A stretch of 64,000 bases of DNA from Pelagibacteraceae bacterium AG-426-G09 (GCA_003210075.1 QCNR01000005.1:1-64000); one strand, 5' to 3'. Positions 16,847-26,485 are shown, counted from the first letter of the stretch. Numbers and translations are program-made. Notes: a model not told the origin generated them from the letters alone.

Positions 16847-18040
16847 CTAGCCTTTTACACTGCCTGCAGTTAGTCCACTAACAAGATATTTTTCAAAATA
16901 TACAAATATAAAGAGAACGGGCAATGTTACTATTACCGAGCCTGCCATTAAATACTGTCTGGGCGTTTCTGCATCACCACTTAAATATTGGATTGCCCTT
17001 GATAGAGTAAATGAGTTTGGATTATCTAAAAACATTAAAGAAAATAAAAATTCATTCCATGCAATCATAAATACATAAAGTGCAACTGATGAAATTGCAG
17101 GTATACTTAGAGGTAATATTATTTTTATAATAATTCCAAACCAACTCAATTTATCAAGAATTGCAGCTTCCTCTAATTCTTTAGGAATACTTTTAAAATA
17201 ACCTTGAAGCATATAAATTGCTACAGGCAATGTTGTGGCTGTATAAACAATTAGTAACCCACTTATAGAGTTTCTCAAACCTAATTGACTAAACACTGTA
17301 TACAAAGGAATTACTAAAACTATTGCAGGAAACATGTAAATTATCAATATTGATGTTGACATAAATGTTTTGCCAAAAAAATTAAGTCTAGCTATCGCAT
17401 AAGCTGCCGGAATAGCAAAAATTAGAGTAATAAACACAGTTCCAAGGGACACAATAGTACTCGTTAAAATATATTTACCAAAATTGTAAGATGTAAAAAT
17501 CACAAAATATGATTTAAATAAATTTTTTAAATCTTGATTGAAGTCAATAGAGAAGTCTAATGGATTTACCAATAAAGCAATTTGTGTTTTAAAACTAGTA
17601 ACAAGCATCATATAAAAAGGAAAAAGTATTACAAATGAAAAAAGAACTATTCCAAATAAAGTTAAAAAATCAAAAAGAATTAATTGTGTGGAATGTTCAT
17701 TGTTCAAAAATTTGGAATTATATTTTTTTGTTTTTGATACAAAAAAATATAAAATAAATACTATTCCTATATTGTACCAAATTGGTAATTTATTAATCAA
17801 AAAACCGTCCACATAAACGAAAATTAACGCAAAAAATAAAAATCTAACAATAAAATTTAATCTTTCACGTATAAACATATTTAAAAAAGAAAATAAAAAT
17901 CCAAGTATAAATATAATTTGAGTATTAAAGTTTTCTAATTTGAGTCCCTGTAGTGTAACCAGTATTTTCCATATAGATATTAAACTTAGTAGGAAAAATG
18001 AGGAAATTATAGAATAGATTAAAATATTTTTAATTTTCAT
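16847..18040 (-). CDS. Sugar ABC transporter permease, MalG type, with N-terminal extension
   Basis: A 397-residue membrane protein; the usual MalG length is 270-300. Residues about 120-397 form the standard core: a helix at 125-148, the 'LVTSFKTQ' segment and the EAA loop 'ELEEAAILDKLSWFGIIIKIILP' near 295-317, ending in a SGLTAGSVKG tail typical of the family. The first 100 residues add about four hydrophobic helices of unknown purpose. It overlaps the MalF-type gene by 11 bases. It should form the membrane channel with that partner. Confidence 0.85.
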   Translation of the reverse strand: MKIKNILIYSIISSFFLLSLISIWKILVTLQGLKLENFNTQIIFILGFLFSFLNMFIRERLNFIVRFLFFALIFVYVDGFLINKLPIWYNIGIVFILYFFVSKTKKYNSKFLNNEHSTQLILFDFLTLFGIVLFSFVILFPFYMMLVTSFKTQIALLVNPLDFSIDFNQDLKNLFKSYFVIFTSYNFGKYILTSTIVSLGTVFITLIFAIPAAYAIARLNFFGKTFMSTSILIIYMFPAIVLVIPLYTVFSQLGLRNSISGLLIVYTATTLPVAIYMLQGYFKSIPKELEEAAILDKLSWFGIIIKIILPLSIPAISSVALYVFMIAWNEFLFSLMFLDNPNSFTLSRAIQYLSGDAETPRQYLMAGSVIVTLPVLFIFVYFEKYLVSGLTAGSVKG

Positions 18041-19289
18041 CTACCCTCTTCCCTAAAAGTTTAAAATAAAAAAACATAAATAAAAGTAAGAGCAAAACAA
18101 TTACGATTGAAACTGCTGATCCCATTCCAATATCTGATATTGCAAAACCTTGTTGATAAACATTAATTGGTAAAGTTCTTGTTCCAGATGCACCACCAGT
18201 AAGTAAAAACACATCTTCAAATTTATTAAAGTTCCAAATAAATCTTATCATGAAGAGTATTGAAATTACTGCAGTAATTTGAGGCAATGTTATTTTAAAG
18301 AATTTTTGGAATGGGCTCGCACCGTCAACATCAGCAGCTTCATATAGATCTTTTGGTATGGCCTGAAGACGTGCAAGAATAAATAAGAAAGCTAATGGGA
18401 AATATCTCCAAATTTCAAATATTATAACTGTAGTAAGTGCAAGTCTTAACTTGAAGCTAAATCCAAGTATATTTATATCTAAATACTTTTGACCAAGTAA
18501 ATTAATTGGAGTGTCTAAAATTTGAAAATTCACTAATAAGCTATTCAATGTTCCACTATTAGGATCAAGTAAGAGTTCCCATGTATATGCAAGAGCTACA
18601 ACAGGTGCCACATAAGGAAACAACAAAACGCTACGCATAAATGTTCTTCCATAAAACTTTTGATTTACCATCTGTGCAGTTAAAATTCCAAATAAAATAG
18701 AACCTACAGTGCCAAAAAAAGTATAATAAAAAGTTGTAAGCAATAAATCGACAAATTCGTTCTCAAAAATAACTTTTTTAAAATTTTTTAAAGTAAAGTT
18801 TGTATTTAATAATATATTATCAGAGTCTCCTGAAAGCCTAGGTTTTGAAGACTTTAAATCTTTCTTATCGATTTTTGCACTATCCTTAATTTCAAAAATA
18901 ATCTCAAAATTTTCTCTATATTTAGCGGGCCAATTTTTAAAATCACATTTAACTTTATTTTTTTTAAAATTACATCTTTCATCTAAGTTTAGTGGTTTGA
19001 AATTATCAGGAAATTTATCCTCGAATTTAACATTTCTTATTTCTTGTAATAGTGAACTATTTCTTAATTTATAGACTATTTTAATTTTATTTTGTTCATC
19101 GGGGATGGTTTTTACAATTTCTTTTGCTCTGGGCTCAGGAATTCTTATATCTTTAAGCTGAACTTCTTTAAAGCTAATCCAAATATTTGCAAAAATTGGA
19201 AAAAGTATTATTGCAAATACCAAGCATACTGCTGGTAAAGTTAATATATAAGCAGTTCTTTTTTCTGAATTTGATAATTTTTGTTCCAT
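18030..19289 (-). CDS. Sugar ABC transporter permease, MalF type, with periplasmic Ig/DUF11-like loop
   Basis: A 419-residue membrane protein. After the first helix (about 13-35) comes a polar insertion (about 37-175) before the remaining helices; the EAA loop is 'EAADVDGASPFQKFFKITLP' near 320. The insertion contains a stretch (near 65-135) with the beta-sandwich pattern of DUF11/Ig-like domains: a VYKLRN strand, 'FEDKFPDNFKP', and two Cys as CNFKKNKVKC. E. coli MalF also carries an Ig-like P2 loop that contacts the binding protein. The gene begins directly after a terminator hairpin without a Shine-Dalgarno site. Confidence 0.83.
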   Translation of the reverse strand: MEQKLSNSEKRTAYILTLPAVCLVFAIILFPIFANIWISFKEVQLKDIRIPEPRAKEIVKTIPDEQNKIKIVYKLRNSSLLQEIRNVKFEDKFPDNFKPLNLDERCNFKKNKVKCDFKNWPAKYRENFEIIFEIKDSAKIDKKDLKSSKPRLSGDSDNILLNTNFTLKNFKKVIFENEFVDLLLTTFYYTFFGTVGSILFGILTAQMVNQKFYGRTFMRSVLLFPYVAPVVALAYTWELLLDPNSGTLNSLLVNFQILDTPINLLGQKYLDINILGFSFKLRLALTTVIIFEIWRYFPLAFLFILARLQAIPKDLYEAADVDGASPFQKFFKITLPQITAVISILFMIRFIWNFNKFEDVFLLTGGASGTRTLPINVYQQGFAISDIGMGSAVSIVIVLLLLLFMFFYFKLLGKRVDEN

Positions 19290-19290
19290 A

Positions 19291-19326
19291 AAAAAAAGCG
19301 GATAAAATATATTATCCGCTTTTTTT
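19291..19326 (-). terminator. Intercistronic terminator between the sugar-binding protein and the MalF-type permease
   Basis: AAGCGGATAA and TTATCCGCTT pair around a 6-nt loop; the flanking A and T runs extend the stem to 15 bp. On the minus strand the 3' side is a run of seven T, just after the binding-protein gene (stop at 19341) and touching the ATG of the permease at 19289. Confidence 0.88.
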
Positions 19327-19340
19327 AATAATTTAAATTG

Positions 19341-20666
19341 TTAGAATTTCGCTAACTCAGCATTAATTTTATCAACTGCTTCATCAACAGATATCTCGTC
19401 ATCAATAAACTCTCTTGTGATTCTGTTAATAAATTGAGCATTGATAATTTTTGATGCCCTTGATAGTTCACCTTCTTTAACGCCCCATCTGTTTGCTGTA
19501 TCAAGACCTGCTACAATGTTATTTATAACATCTGCAGAATAAAGGTCGGTTAAAGGTGCTTTTCTATCAACACCTACTGGAAGATTACTCCATGCTTTCG
19601 TATACGCTTCAGGATCAGTTGAATTACCTCTTCTAACTGGAAACTTTCCTTCAGGAGCAATTGATAAGGTGCTTGTATAACCTTCATCCATAGAATACAT
19701 GATAAACTTTTTAGCCTCATCAGTATCTGCATCAGCTGTTATTCCAAAATATCTTATATCAGCCCACGCAGCACCTTTTTTATTATTTGGTCCACTAAAG
19801 TTAGTTATAAAACCAGTTTTAGAAGCTAATTCAGGTGAAGTAGGATCGCTATTTATTGTTGGTGGAGCAGAATCTCTTAAGCCAGCCAACTCATCCATAA
19901 TAAATGGAGACCATATTATCATTGGAGTTTTTCCAGCGAAATAAAGTTCTCTTGATTGTTTCCAATAAAGTTCACCAGATGGACTAGCGTTAGCTAATTT
20001 CTTATAAAACTCTAATGAGTTTTTTAAAGCTTTACCTTGTTTTTTTGTTCCACCTTTTTTAACTATGTTTACACCATTTGCTAACAACACATGTTCAAGA
20101 ACCTGACTCATAAAGTTTTCATCAGTTTTCGTTGCAGCAACAAATCCAAACATATCATTACTTGATAAAGCATCTATTGCTTTTTCTATGTTTGCATAAT
20201 TAGTTGGTGGCTCCAAACCAGCTTTTTCAAAAAGGTCTTTTCTATAAACTACCATTTGTGTCCAACCATCAACTGGAACAGCAGCGATTTTAGAACCTTT
20301 TTTTGCCATCTTTAAAGCACCTGGGGCAAATGTTTTTTTGCCAAGTGCCTTAACTACATCGTTGTTTGCATCAACGTCTAATATTCCTGCCTCTGCCCAA
20401 GGTAACACATATTGAAGTGTATGATAAATCACATCAGGTAAGTCACCTGCTGCTGCAGCTGCAGTAGCTCTTGTACCTAAATCTTTTTCCTCAATAGGAA
20501 TAACTTCGACTTTAATTCCTGTTTTAGCCTCAAAAGATTTAGCCATTGCTTCCTGCTTTTCCATTCTTGCAGGCTGGACTTCTGTAGTCCAAAATTTAAT
20601 ATCCGCGTAGCTAGCTCCCGAAATGAAAAGTGCTAAGATGGATAATATTTTTATTATTTTACTCAT
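19341..20666 (-). CDS. Sugar ABC transporter solute-binding protein (family 1)
   Basis: A 441-residue extracellular binding protein with a signal peptide (cleavage after SGASYA, about 21). The mature part is a MalE/UgpB-like type: 'TAAAAAGDLPDVIYHT' near 70-85, 'PVDGWTQMVVYRKDLFEKAGL' near 124-144 and a Trp-rich ligand region. The ATG at 20666 follows a GAGAGAGGGG ribosome binding site. It captures the solute for the permeases downstream. From the GH63 neighbour I infer a glycoside osmolyte such as glucosylglycerate, mannosylglycerate or trehalose. Confidence 0.85.
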   Translation of the reverse strand: MSKIIKILSILALFISGASYADIKFWTTEVQPARMEKQEAMAKSFEAKTGIKVEVIPIEEKDLGTRATAAAAAGDLPDVIYHTLQYVLPWAEAGILDVDANNDVVKALGKKTFAPGALKMAKKGSKIAAVPVDGWTQMVVYRKDLFEKAGLEPPTNYANIEKAIDALSSNDMFGFVAATKTDENFMSQVLEHVLLANGVNIVKKGGTKKQGKALKNSLEFYKKLANASPSGELYWKQSRELYFAGKTPMIIWSPFIMDELAGLRDSAPPTINSDPTSPELASKTGFITNFSGPNNKKGAAWADIRYFGITADADTDEAKKFIMYSMDEGYTSTLSIAPEGKFPVRRGNSTDPEAYTKAWSNLPVGVDRKAPLTDLYSADVINNIVAGLDTANRWGVKEGELSRASKIINAQFINRITREFIDDEISVDEAVDKINAELAKF

Positions 20667-20698
20667 TTTTTGTCCCCTCTCTCTGTTTAAAAAAAAGA

Positions 20699-20751
20699 AA
20701 TATAGAAAAATTTGAAAACAGTTTCAACAGATAGAACTTTCCATTTTGGAA
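20699..20751 (-). promoter_or_regulatory. Promoter and adjacent inverted repeat of the sugar-binding protein gene
   Basis: On the minus strand TTGAAA (20727-20722) and TATATT (20704-20699) are separated by exactly 17 bp, a good sigma-70 promoter about 35 bp before the ATG. Just upstream, TTCCATTTTGGAA (20739-20751) is a 5-3-5 inverted repeat whose core CCAAAATGG also occurs in the first repeat at the HTH regulator (11403-11411). It may be an operator. Confidence 0.6.
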
Positions 20752-20823
20752 TACCTGGTCAGACATTTTTTCATAATAGAATCGTTATAAATTAAGAAAT
20801 GAGATTAACAATTTTGAGTTGTA

Positions 20824-21879
20824 TTAATATCTTATTCTAAGACCATTTTCGTCAAATAATAAAACATTTTTTAAATTAAAACCAAGCGTGTTGTTGATTT
20901 GAATATCGCTAGAAATTTTTGCACATAATTGATTATTTTCACTTACCATGTAAACTATTTTTTCATTTCCAAGATTTTCAATTAATTCAATTTTTGGAGT
21001 AAAATTAAATTCTTGATTTTCATTTAAAGTTAAATGCTCAGGTCTAATACCTATATAATAATTTTTTTTATCTAAGTTTATTCCACTAAAAGAGATGCTA
21101 TTTCCTAAAATATTTATTTTGTTATTTGAGACAATGTTCTCAGAATTAATTCTAAAAATATTCATTTTTGGAGTTCCAATAAATTGAGCAACAAAAATAT
21201 TATCTGGATTTGTGTAAATTTCATTTGGTGTTCCTACTTGTTCAATATTTCCGCTATTTAAAATTACAATTCTATCTGCTAAAGTCATCGCTTCTACTTG
21301 ATCGTGAGTCACATATATCATATTTGTTTTTATTTTTTGATGAAGTCTGGAGATTTCGACTCTCATTTCTGCTCTAAGAGCTGCATCAAGATTAGACAAA
21401 GGTTCATCAAATAAAAAAATTTTTGGATTTCGAGTTATCGCTCTTCCAATTGCAACTCTTTGCCTTTGACCACCTGAAAGTTCTTTTGGTCTTCTTTCTA
21501 AAAGATCTTCAATTTTAAGTGTTTTGGCTGCACTAAGAACTTTCGTACGAATTTCTTCTTTAGTTTTTTTTTCTATTTTAAGTCCAAAAGACATATTATC
21601 ATAAACATTCATATGTGGATACAAGGCATAGGATTGGAATACCATTGCAGTATGTCTTTTAGATGGATGCATTTCATTAATTACTTCATTGTTAATTTGA
21701 ATTTCGCCTTCATCTATTTGTTCTAAGCCAGCAATCATTCTAAGGAGTGTAGATTTACCACATCCAGATGGTCCAACTAAAACTAAAAATTCATCATCTT
21801 TGCCCAGTAAATTGAAGTTATTAATAACTTTATTATCTCCGAAAGATTTGCCTACATTTGAAAATTTAATATTTGCCAT
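20824..21879 (-). CDS. Sugar ABC transporter ATP-binding protein (UgpC/MalK type)
   Basis: A 351-residue ATPase with Walker [12 protein letters not shown] (about 37-47), Q-loop '[12 protein letters not shown]', signature [14 protein letters not shown] (about 133-146), Walker B '[16 protein letters not shown]' and the switch His of '[15 protein letters not shown]'. A C-terminal TOBE-type domain follows (about 240-351, with GIRPEH). It precedes the binding-protein gene of the sugar operon by about 157 bp, which hold a separate promoter. Confidence 0.88.
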   Translation of the reverse strand: MANIKFSNVGKSFGDNKVINNFNLLGKDDEFLVLVGPSGCGKSTLLRMIAGLEQIDEGEIQINNEVINEMHPSKRHTAMVFQSYALYPHMNVYDNMSFGLKIEKKTKEEIRTKVLSAAKTLKIEDLLERRPKELSGGQRQRVAIGRAITRNPKIFLFDEPLSNLDAALRAEMRVEISRLHQKIKTNMIYVTHDQVEAMTLADRIVILNSGNIEQVGTPNEIYTNPDNIFVAQFIGTPKMNIFRINSENIVSNNKINILGNSISFSGINLDKKNYYIGIRPEHLTLNENQEFNFTPKIELIENLGNEKIVYMVSENNQLCAKISSDIQINNTLGFNLKNVLLFDENGLRIRY

Positions 21880-21901
21880 AAATAAATTTATTTTATTAAC
21901 T

Positions 21902-22528
21902 TTAATACATAGATGTCAAATCAATTACAATCTCAATTAAAATGTATAAAGCTAAAGATCCCATAAATAAAATTATAAAAGCATTAATGGCCTGCCAGGT
22001 TTTTTGATTATTTAGCTGTTTTGATAATAATTTTGATAAATATCCTAATGAAAAAAAGAAAATAAATGAAGATAAAGATGCTCCCAGTCCAAACAAATAT
22101 TTATGCGTAATATGAAAATTTTTTGAAAAATTTCCTAAAAAAAAAACTGTATCTGAATAAACATGAGGATTAAGATAAGTAAAACTTATTGTTTTCAAAA
22201 TTACAATTTTTAATGGGGATTTATTTTTTTCAATATTAAGAGTTGTTTCTTTATATTTAAATTTTAATTTATCAATAATGAAATAAATTAGAAAAATAAG
22301 TAACAGAATATTTAAGATCAATTCAACAATATTTGTGAAATAATGCTTAAAATATTCAAATAAGAATATTCCAATGAATATAAGAATTAAGTCCGATAAT
22401 GCACAAATTAAACAAACTATAAATATAAATTGCCTTTTTAAACCTTGTTCAATTACAAATATATTTTGAGCTCCAATTGCTAAAATTAAGCTAAATCCAG
22501 TAAAAAAACCGAGACTTAAAAATGTCAT
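21902..22528 (-). CDS. LysE/ArgO-family basic amino-acid exporter
   Basis: A 208-residue membrane protein with about six helices. The start '[27 protein letters not shown]' is the LysE/ArgO signature (GAQN motif), and '[18 protein letters not shown]' near 112-129 carries the conserved N-P-H. Members export lysine or arginine and protect against excess basic amino acids or toxic analogues. It lies between the thiolase (14 bp) and the sugar ATPase gene, with no link to either evident. Confidence 0.85.
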   Translation of the reverse strand: MTFLSLGFFTGFSLILAIGAQNIFVIEQGLKRQFIFIVCLICALSDLILIFIGIFLFEYFKHYFTNIVELILNILLLIFLIYFIIDKLKFKYKETTLNIEKNKSPLKIVILKTISFTYLNPHVYSDTVFFLGNFSKNFHITHKYLFGLGASLSSFIFFFSLGYLSKLLSKQLNNQKTWQAINAFIILFMGSLALYILIEIVIDLTSMY

Positions 22529-22542
22529 TTAAAAACAAAAAA

Positions 22543-23730
22543 TTAAAAAATACTTTCTACACACATTGCAATACCCATGCCACCACCAATGCAAAGAGTT
22601 GCAAGTCCTTTTTTTGATTTTCTTTTTTGCATTTCATGTACCAGAGTAACTAACACTCTAGCTCCAGATGCTCCTATTGGGTGACCTAACGCAATTGCTC
22701 CACCATTTACATTTACTTTCTCAGTATTAAAACCAAGTTCTTTATTAACAGAAATTGCTTGTGCAGCAAAAGCTTCATTAGCTTCCACTAAATCTATTTG
22801 ATCTTCAGTCCAACCTGCTTTTTTAATTGCTAATTTTGAAGCTGGAATAGGTCCTGTTCCCATTATTGAAGGATCAACTCCGCACTGGGCCCACGACACA
22901 ATTTTAGCTAAAGGTTTTAAATTCTTATCTTTTGCTGTTTTTAAAGTCATTAATGTTAAAGCTGCAGCTCCATCGTTTAAACCTGAAGCATTACCTGCTG
23001 TAACAGTTCCATTTTCTTTAAAAACTGTTTTAAGAGTAGATAATTTTTCTATATTAGTTCCAATTTTAGGATATTCGTCTGTATCAAACATTTTTCCGTT
23101 TTTTAACTTTATCGGAACAATTTCATTTTTAAATTTATTTAGTTTGATTGCTGCTGATGCCTTGCTTTGAGAATTAACTGCAAATTCATCTTGTTCCTTA
23201 CGAGTAATTTGGTATTTTTCTGCAACATTTTCTGCTGTTACTCCCATATGGTATTGATTATAAACATCAATTAATCCATCTATAAGCATAGAGTCTTTCA
23301 TTTTACTTTCTTCATTTTTTTCACCTTTTCTTAGAACTTGATAATGTGGAGAATTAGTCATGCTTTCTTGTCCACCTGCTATAATAATATTTGCATCGTT
23401 TAATTTTAATGAGTTATAACCCAATGCCACTGCAGCTAAACCAGACCCACAAACCTGATTTATTGTAGTTGCAGATTTTGAATTTTCTATTCCTGAGTTA
23501 ATTAATGATTGTCTAGCAGGGTTCTGCCCTGATCCAGTTTGTAAAACTTGCCCCATATAAACCATATCTACTTCATTGTTTTTAAGATTTGAATGTTCTA
23601 TGCACTTCTTAATTACTTCTGAACCTAATTGAACAGCTGAGTGATCTGATAAACTTCCAATAAACGAACCAATCGCTGTCCTGAAAGCTGAAGTGATGAC
23701 AATATCTTTATCGTCTATCTGTTTACTCAT
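22543..23730 (-). CDS. Acetyl-CoA acetyltransferase (thiolase)
   Basis: A 395-residue thiolase of standard length. The nucleophilic Cys is in 'NQVCGSGLAAVALG' (C94), followed by 'VEANEAFAAQ', the catalytic His in 'GGAIALGHPIGASGARVL' (near 350) and the second Cys in 'CIGGGMGIAM' near 382. It joins or splits acetoacetyl-CoA and two acetyl-CoA. Acetoacetate is the other product of the BKACE carnitine route encoded at 46975, so this enzyme could finish that pathway; it may equally serve general beta-oxidation. Confidence 0.9.
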   Translation of the reverse strand: MSKQIDDKDIVITSAFRTAIGSFIGSLSDHSAVQLGSEVIKKCIEHSNLKNNEVDMVYMGQVLQTGSGQNPARQSLINSGIENSKSATTINQVCGSGLAAVALGYNSLKLNDANIIIAGGQESMTNSPHYQVLRKGEKNEESKMKDSMLIDGLIDVYNQYHMGVTAENVAEKYQITRKEQDEFAVNSQSKASAAIKLNKFKNEIVPIKLKNGKMFDTDEYPKIGTNIEKLSTLKTVFKENGTVTAGNASGLNDGAAALTLMTLKTAKDKNLKPLAKIVSWAQCGVDPSIMGTGPIPASKLAIKKAGWTEDQIDLVEANEAFAAQAISVNKELGFNTEKVNVNGGAIALGHPIGASGARVLVTLVHEMQKRKSKKGLATLCIGGGMGIAMCVESIF

Positions 23731-23751
23731 AATTATTATTTATCACTCAAA

Positions 23752-24801
23752 TTAGAAACAAACAATATGTTCTATATGTATAGGCTTTCGAATTCCAAAT
23801 TTATCGTTAATTTGATGTTGATGAACATGGTGCGAGTGAACAAATACCGGTAATAAATTATTAGTATTAGTTTTTAAAGTGTAAATAAAACTAGTACCTC
23901 TAAATTTTATATCAATAACATCAAATTTTAAATTACTTTTATCATCGTGCTGTAAATCTTCAGGCTGCAAAAGTAATTTTACATTTGTTCCAATCTCGAC
24001 AGGATTTACAAAATTTCCTGTGATTACACCTAGATCCTCATTTTCTAAACTTTTTGGACTAGTAACTTTTGCAGGAATTAAAACACCTCTATTAAGAAAC
24101 ATAACTACTTTTTCTGAATTTGGAAAATGATATACATTGTAAGGATCATCAAATTGCTTAAGTTCTTTATCTAAAATTACGCCACATTTATCTCCCAAAT
24201 AAAATGCTTCATAAGAATCATGAGTAACTATAATTGTTGTTATCTTAAGCTTTTTAAGTATTTGTTTCAATTTTACTTGTATCTCCTCTTTAAAACTTTG
24301 ATCAACGTTTGAAAGGGGTTCGTCCAACAATAATAAATCAGGGTTTGAATTCAGCGATCTAGCTAGTGAAGCTCTTTGTGCTTCTCCAGCACTAATTTGA
24401 TGTGGAAATTTATTTAAGATATTTTCTAAATTTAAAATTTTAATTAATTCATTAATATTTATCTGATCTCTATTACTATTTCTTGAAGATAATTTTATAT
24501 TTTTTTCAATTGTGTAGTGAGGGAATAAACTATTTTCTTGAAACGAAAGAGCAATCTTTCTATCTTCTGGCTCTACATGAGTTTTTTCTGAAGATAGAGT
24601 TTTTTCTTTAAGAATTATTTCACCTTGAGATATTTTTTCTAATCCTGCAATAGATCTTAAAATGGTTGTCTTTCCTATCCCAGACGGTCCAAGCAAACAT
24701 ACAATATCTCCCTCATTTTTAATTGAAAAGGAAACATTTTTAACTTTTTCTGAACCAGAAACTTTAAATGTAGTATTTTTAATTTCAAAAAAATTATTCA
24801 C
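23752..24801 (-). CDS. Ferric iron ABC transporter ATP-binding protein (FbpC type)
   Basis: A 349-residue ATPase with Walker A GPSGIGKTTILR (about 37-48), signature 'ISAGEAQRASLARSL' (LSGGQ-like, with ISAGE), Walker B 'LLLLDEPLSNVD' and 'VTHDSYEAFYLGDK'. A C-terminal domain (about 240-349) ends in a His-rich stretch (HSHHVHQHQ near 325-333), unusual and possibly metal-interacting. It overlaps the permease gene by 8 bases. The partner binding protein is ferric-iron type. Confidence 0.85.
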   Translation of the reverse strand: MNNFFEIKNTTFKVSGSEKVKNVSFSIKNEGDIVCLLGPSGIGKTTILRSIAGLEKISQGEIILKEKTLSSEKTHVEPEDRKIALSFQENSLFPHYTIEKNIKLSSRNSNRDQININELIKILNLENILNKFPHQISAGEAQRASLARSLNSNPDLLLLDEPLSNVDQSFKEEIQVKLKQILKKLKITTIIVTHDSYEAFYLGDKCGVILDKELKQFDDPYNVYHFPNSEKVVMFLNRGVLIPAKVTSPKSLENEDLGVITGNFVNPVEIGTNVKLLLQPEDLQHDDKSNLKFDVIDIKFRGTSFIYTLKTNTNNLLPVFVHSHHVHQHQINDKFGIRKPIHIEHIVCF

Positions 24802-26413
24802 TTCTCTCTCTTAAGATATATTTTGAAGTAAGTAAAATAAAGAAACTTGCGATTATAATCAAACATAAGGATGGTACTGCAGCAGCCTCTAATAGATCCT
24901 CGGAAGCAGAAATATAAGCCGTAGTTGCGAAAGTTTCAAAATTAAAAGGTCTTAAAATTAGTGTGATTGGTAATTCTCTAACTATTTCTAATGAAACCAA
25001 TATAATTACAAACAAAAGAGAATTTCTTAAGTAAGGAATGTGAATATTTAAAAAAGTTTTTGTTTTAGAATATCCAAGAAGATAAGCACTTTCATCAACA
25101 GAAATATTCATTTTCTCATATCCAGACTTAATTCCATTAAAAGCTAATGAATAAAATCTTATACAGTAAACTATGACTAAACCTAAAACTGACCCTATAA
25201 ATATTTTTTTTATAGATAAAAAACCTAATGTCTTAATTATATTCTCATCAAACCAAGCAACAAAAGTAATAAAAGCTATCGCGAGAATTACTCCAGGTAT
25301 AGCATAACCGGAAATTGATAGAGTAGATAATACATTTAATATTTTTTTATTTGAAACTCTATTTCCATAATTAGATATTAAAGCAAAAAATATTAGTACA
25401 AGACTTGATAAAAAAACTAAATATAAAGTATTTAATAAAAGATTAATTATATTTAAGTCATATAAATTTTCTGGAAATTTAATTGTCCAGTATAACATTT
25501 GACTTAGCGGAAATAGAAAACTTATAAAAAATAAAATAAAACAAAATGAAAATGCATAATAAGCCTTATAGCCATAAAGTTTAGTTTTTTGCTTTTTCTT
25601 AAACCCGCCCTTAGCCTCCAGATGATATCGTGCTTTTCTTCTAGATAAATTCTCAGTTAGGAACAATATAAAAATAAACAATAAAAGAAAAAAAGATATA
25701 CGATTTGCAAATGCTAGGTCATCAAAGGCTATCCAGGCATTATAAATACCAGTAGTTAGAGTGTTTACTGAAAAGAAATCTACAGCACCAAACTCAGCTA
25801 AAGTCTCCATTGCAACTAATGATAGTCCTGCAACAATAGCAGGACGAGCGGCAGGCAAAATTATTGAATAGAAACATTTTAACTTTGAAAAACCAAGATT
25901 TTTGCCTAATTCTATTAAGTTTTGTGATTGATACAAAAATGAGGATCTTGCAAGTATGTAAACATAGGCAAAAAGAGAAAATGAAATTGATAATATTAAA
26001 CCTAACATACCACTAAATTTTGGAATATGTTGATTATAATTTCCATCTCCAAATAAAAATTTTAAAATTGTAAATGCTGTTCCATAATTTTCAAAAAATG
26101 CAAATAAAGAGTAAGCGTAAATGTATGGTGGTACAGCAAACGAGAGAATTAAGGCCCATTTAAAAAAATTGGATCCTGGAAATTCATAAAATGAAACTAT
26201 ATACGCAGAACCTACTCCTAAAAAGAAAGTTAAAAATAAAACTCCGAATAAAAGAAATAAAGAATTAAAAACATATTCCAAAAAAAAAGTTTCTTTAAGA
26301 ATTTCATAATAGTTAGATGTATCCTGAAAAAAACTTGAAAATATAGTTATGATTGGAATTATAACAATAATTGAAATTAAAAAAGAAGATATGAACCAAA
26401 CGTTTGTTCTCAT
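24794..26413 (-). CDS. Ferric iron ABC transporter permease (SfuB/FbpB type)
   Basis: A 539-residue permease with about twelve membrane helices and two repeated permease halves, as in FbpB/SfuB. Two EAA-type loops are visible: 'LGKNLGFSKLKCFYSIILPAARPAI' near 176-200 and 'ESAYLLGYSKTKTFLNIHIPYLRNS' near 440-464. It starts at 26413, after an intercistronic stem-loop that separates it from the binding protein and a small Cys-rich gene. Confidence 0.88.
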   Translation of the reverse strand: MRTNVWFISSFLISIIVIIPIITIFSSFFQDTSNYYEILKETFFLEYVFNSLFLLFGVLFLTFFLGVGSAYIVSFYEFPGSNFFKWALILSFAVPPYIYAYSLFAFFENYGTAFTILKFLFGDGNYNQHIPKFSGMLGLILSISFSLFAYVYILARSSFLYQSQNLIELGKNLGFSKLKCFYSIILPAARPAIVAGLSLVAMETLAEFGAVDFFSVNTLTTGIYNAWIAFDDLAFANRISFFLLLFIFILFLTENLSRRKARYHLEAKGGFKKKQKTKLYGYKAYYAFSFCFILFFISFLFPLSQMLYWTIKFPENLYDLNIINLLLNTLYLVFLSSLVLIFFALISNYGNRVSNKKILNVLSTLSISGYAIPGVILAIAFITFVAWFDENIIKTLGFLSIKKIFIGSVLGLVIVYCIRFYSLAFNGIKSGYEKMNISVDESAYLLGYSKTKTFLNIHIPYLRNSLLFVIILVSLEIVRELPITLILRPFNFETFATTAYISASEDLLEAAAVPSLCLIIIASFFILLTSKYILRERSE

Positions 26414-26447
26414 AATTTATAATCCGCCTTATAAACATGGAAAGTAT

Positions 26448-26485
26448 TAGTGTCCACGAAAAGGGAAAGCCAATCGTGGACACTA
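26448..26485 (-). repeat. Intercistronic stem-loop in the iron operon
   Basis: TAGTGTCCACGA (26448-26459) and TCGTGGACACTA (26474-26485) form a perfect 12-bp stem with a 14-nt loop, between the 56-residue Cys-rich gene and the permease gene. It is much more GC-rich than its surroundings. No T run follows on the minus strand, so it is better read as an mRNA stabilising or processing element, or a factor-dependent attenuator. Confidence 0.8.

Noticed and set aside
26448-26485. Stem-loop as a rho-independent terminator
   Set aside because: No T-run follows on the minus strand, so it is listed as an intercistronic stem-loop instead.
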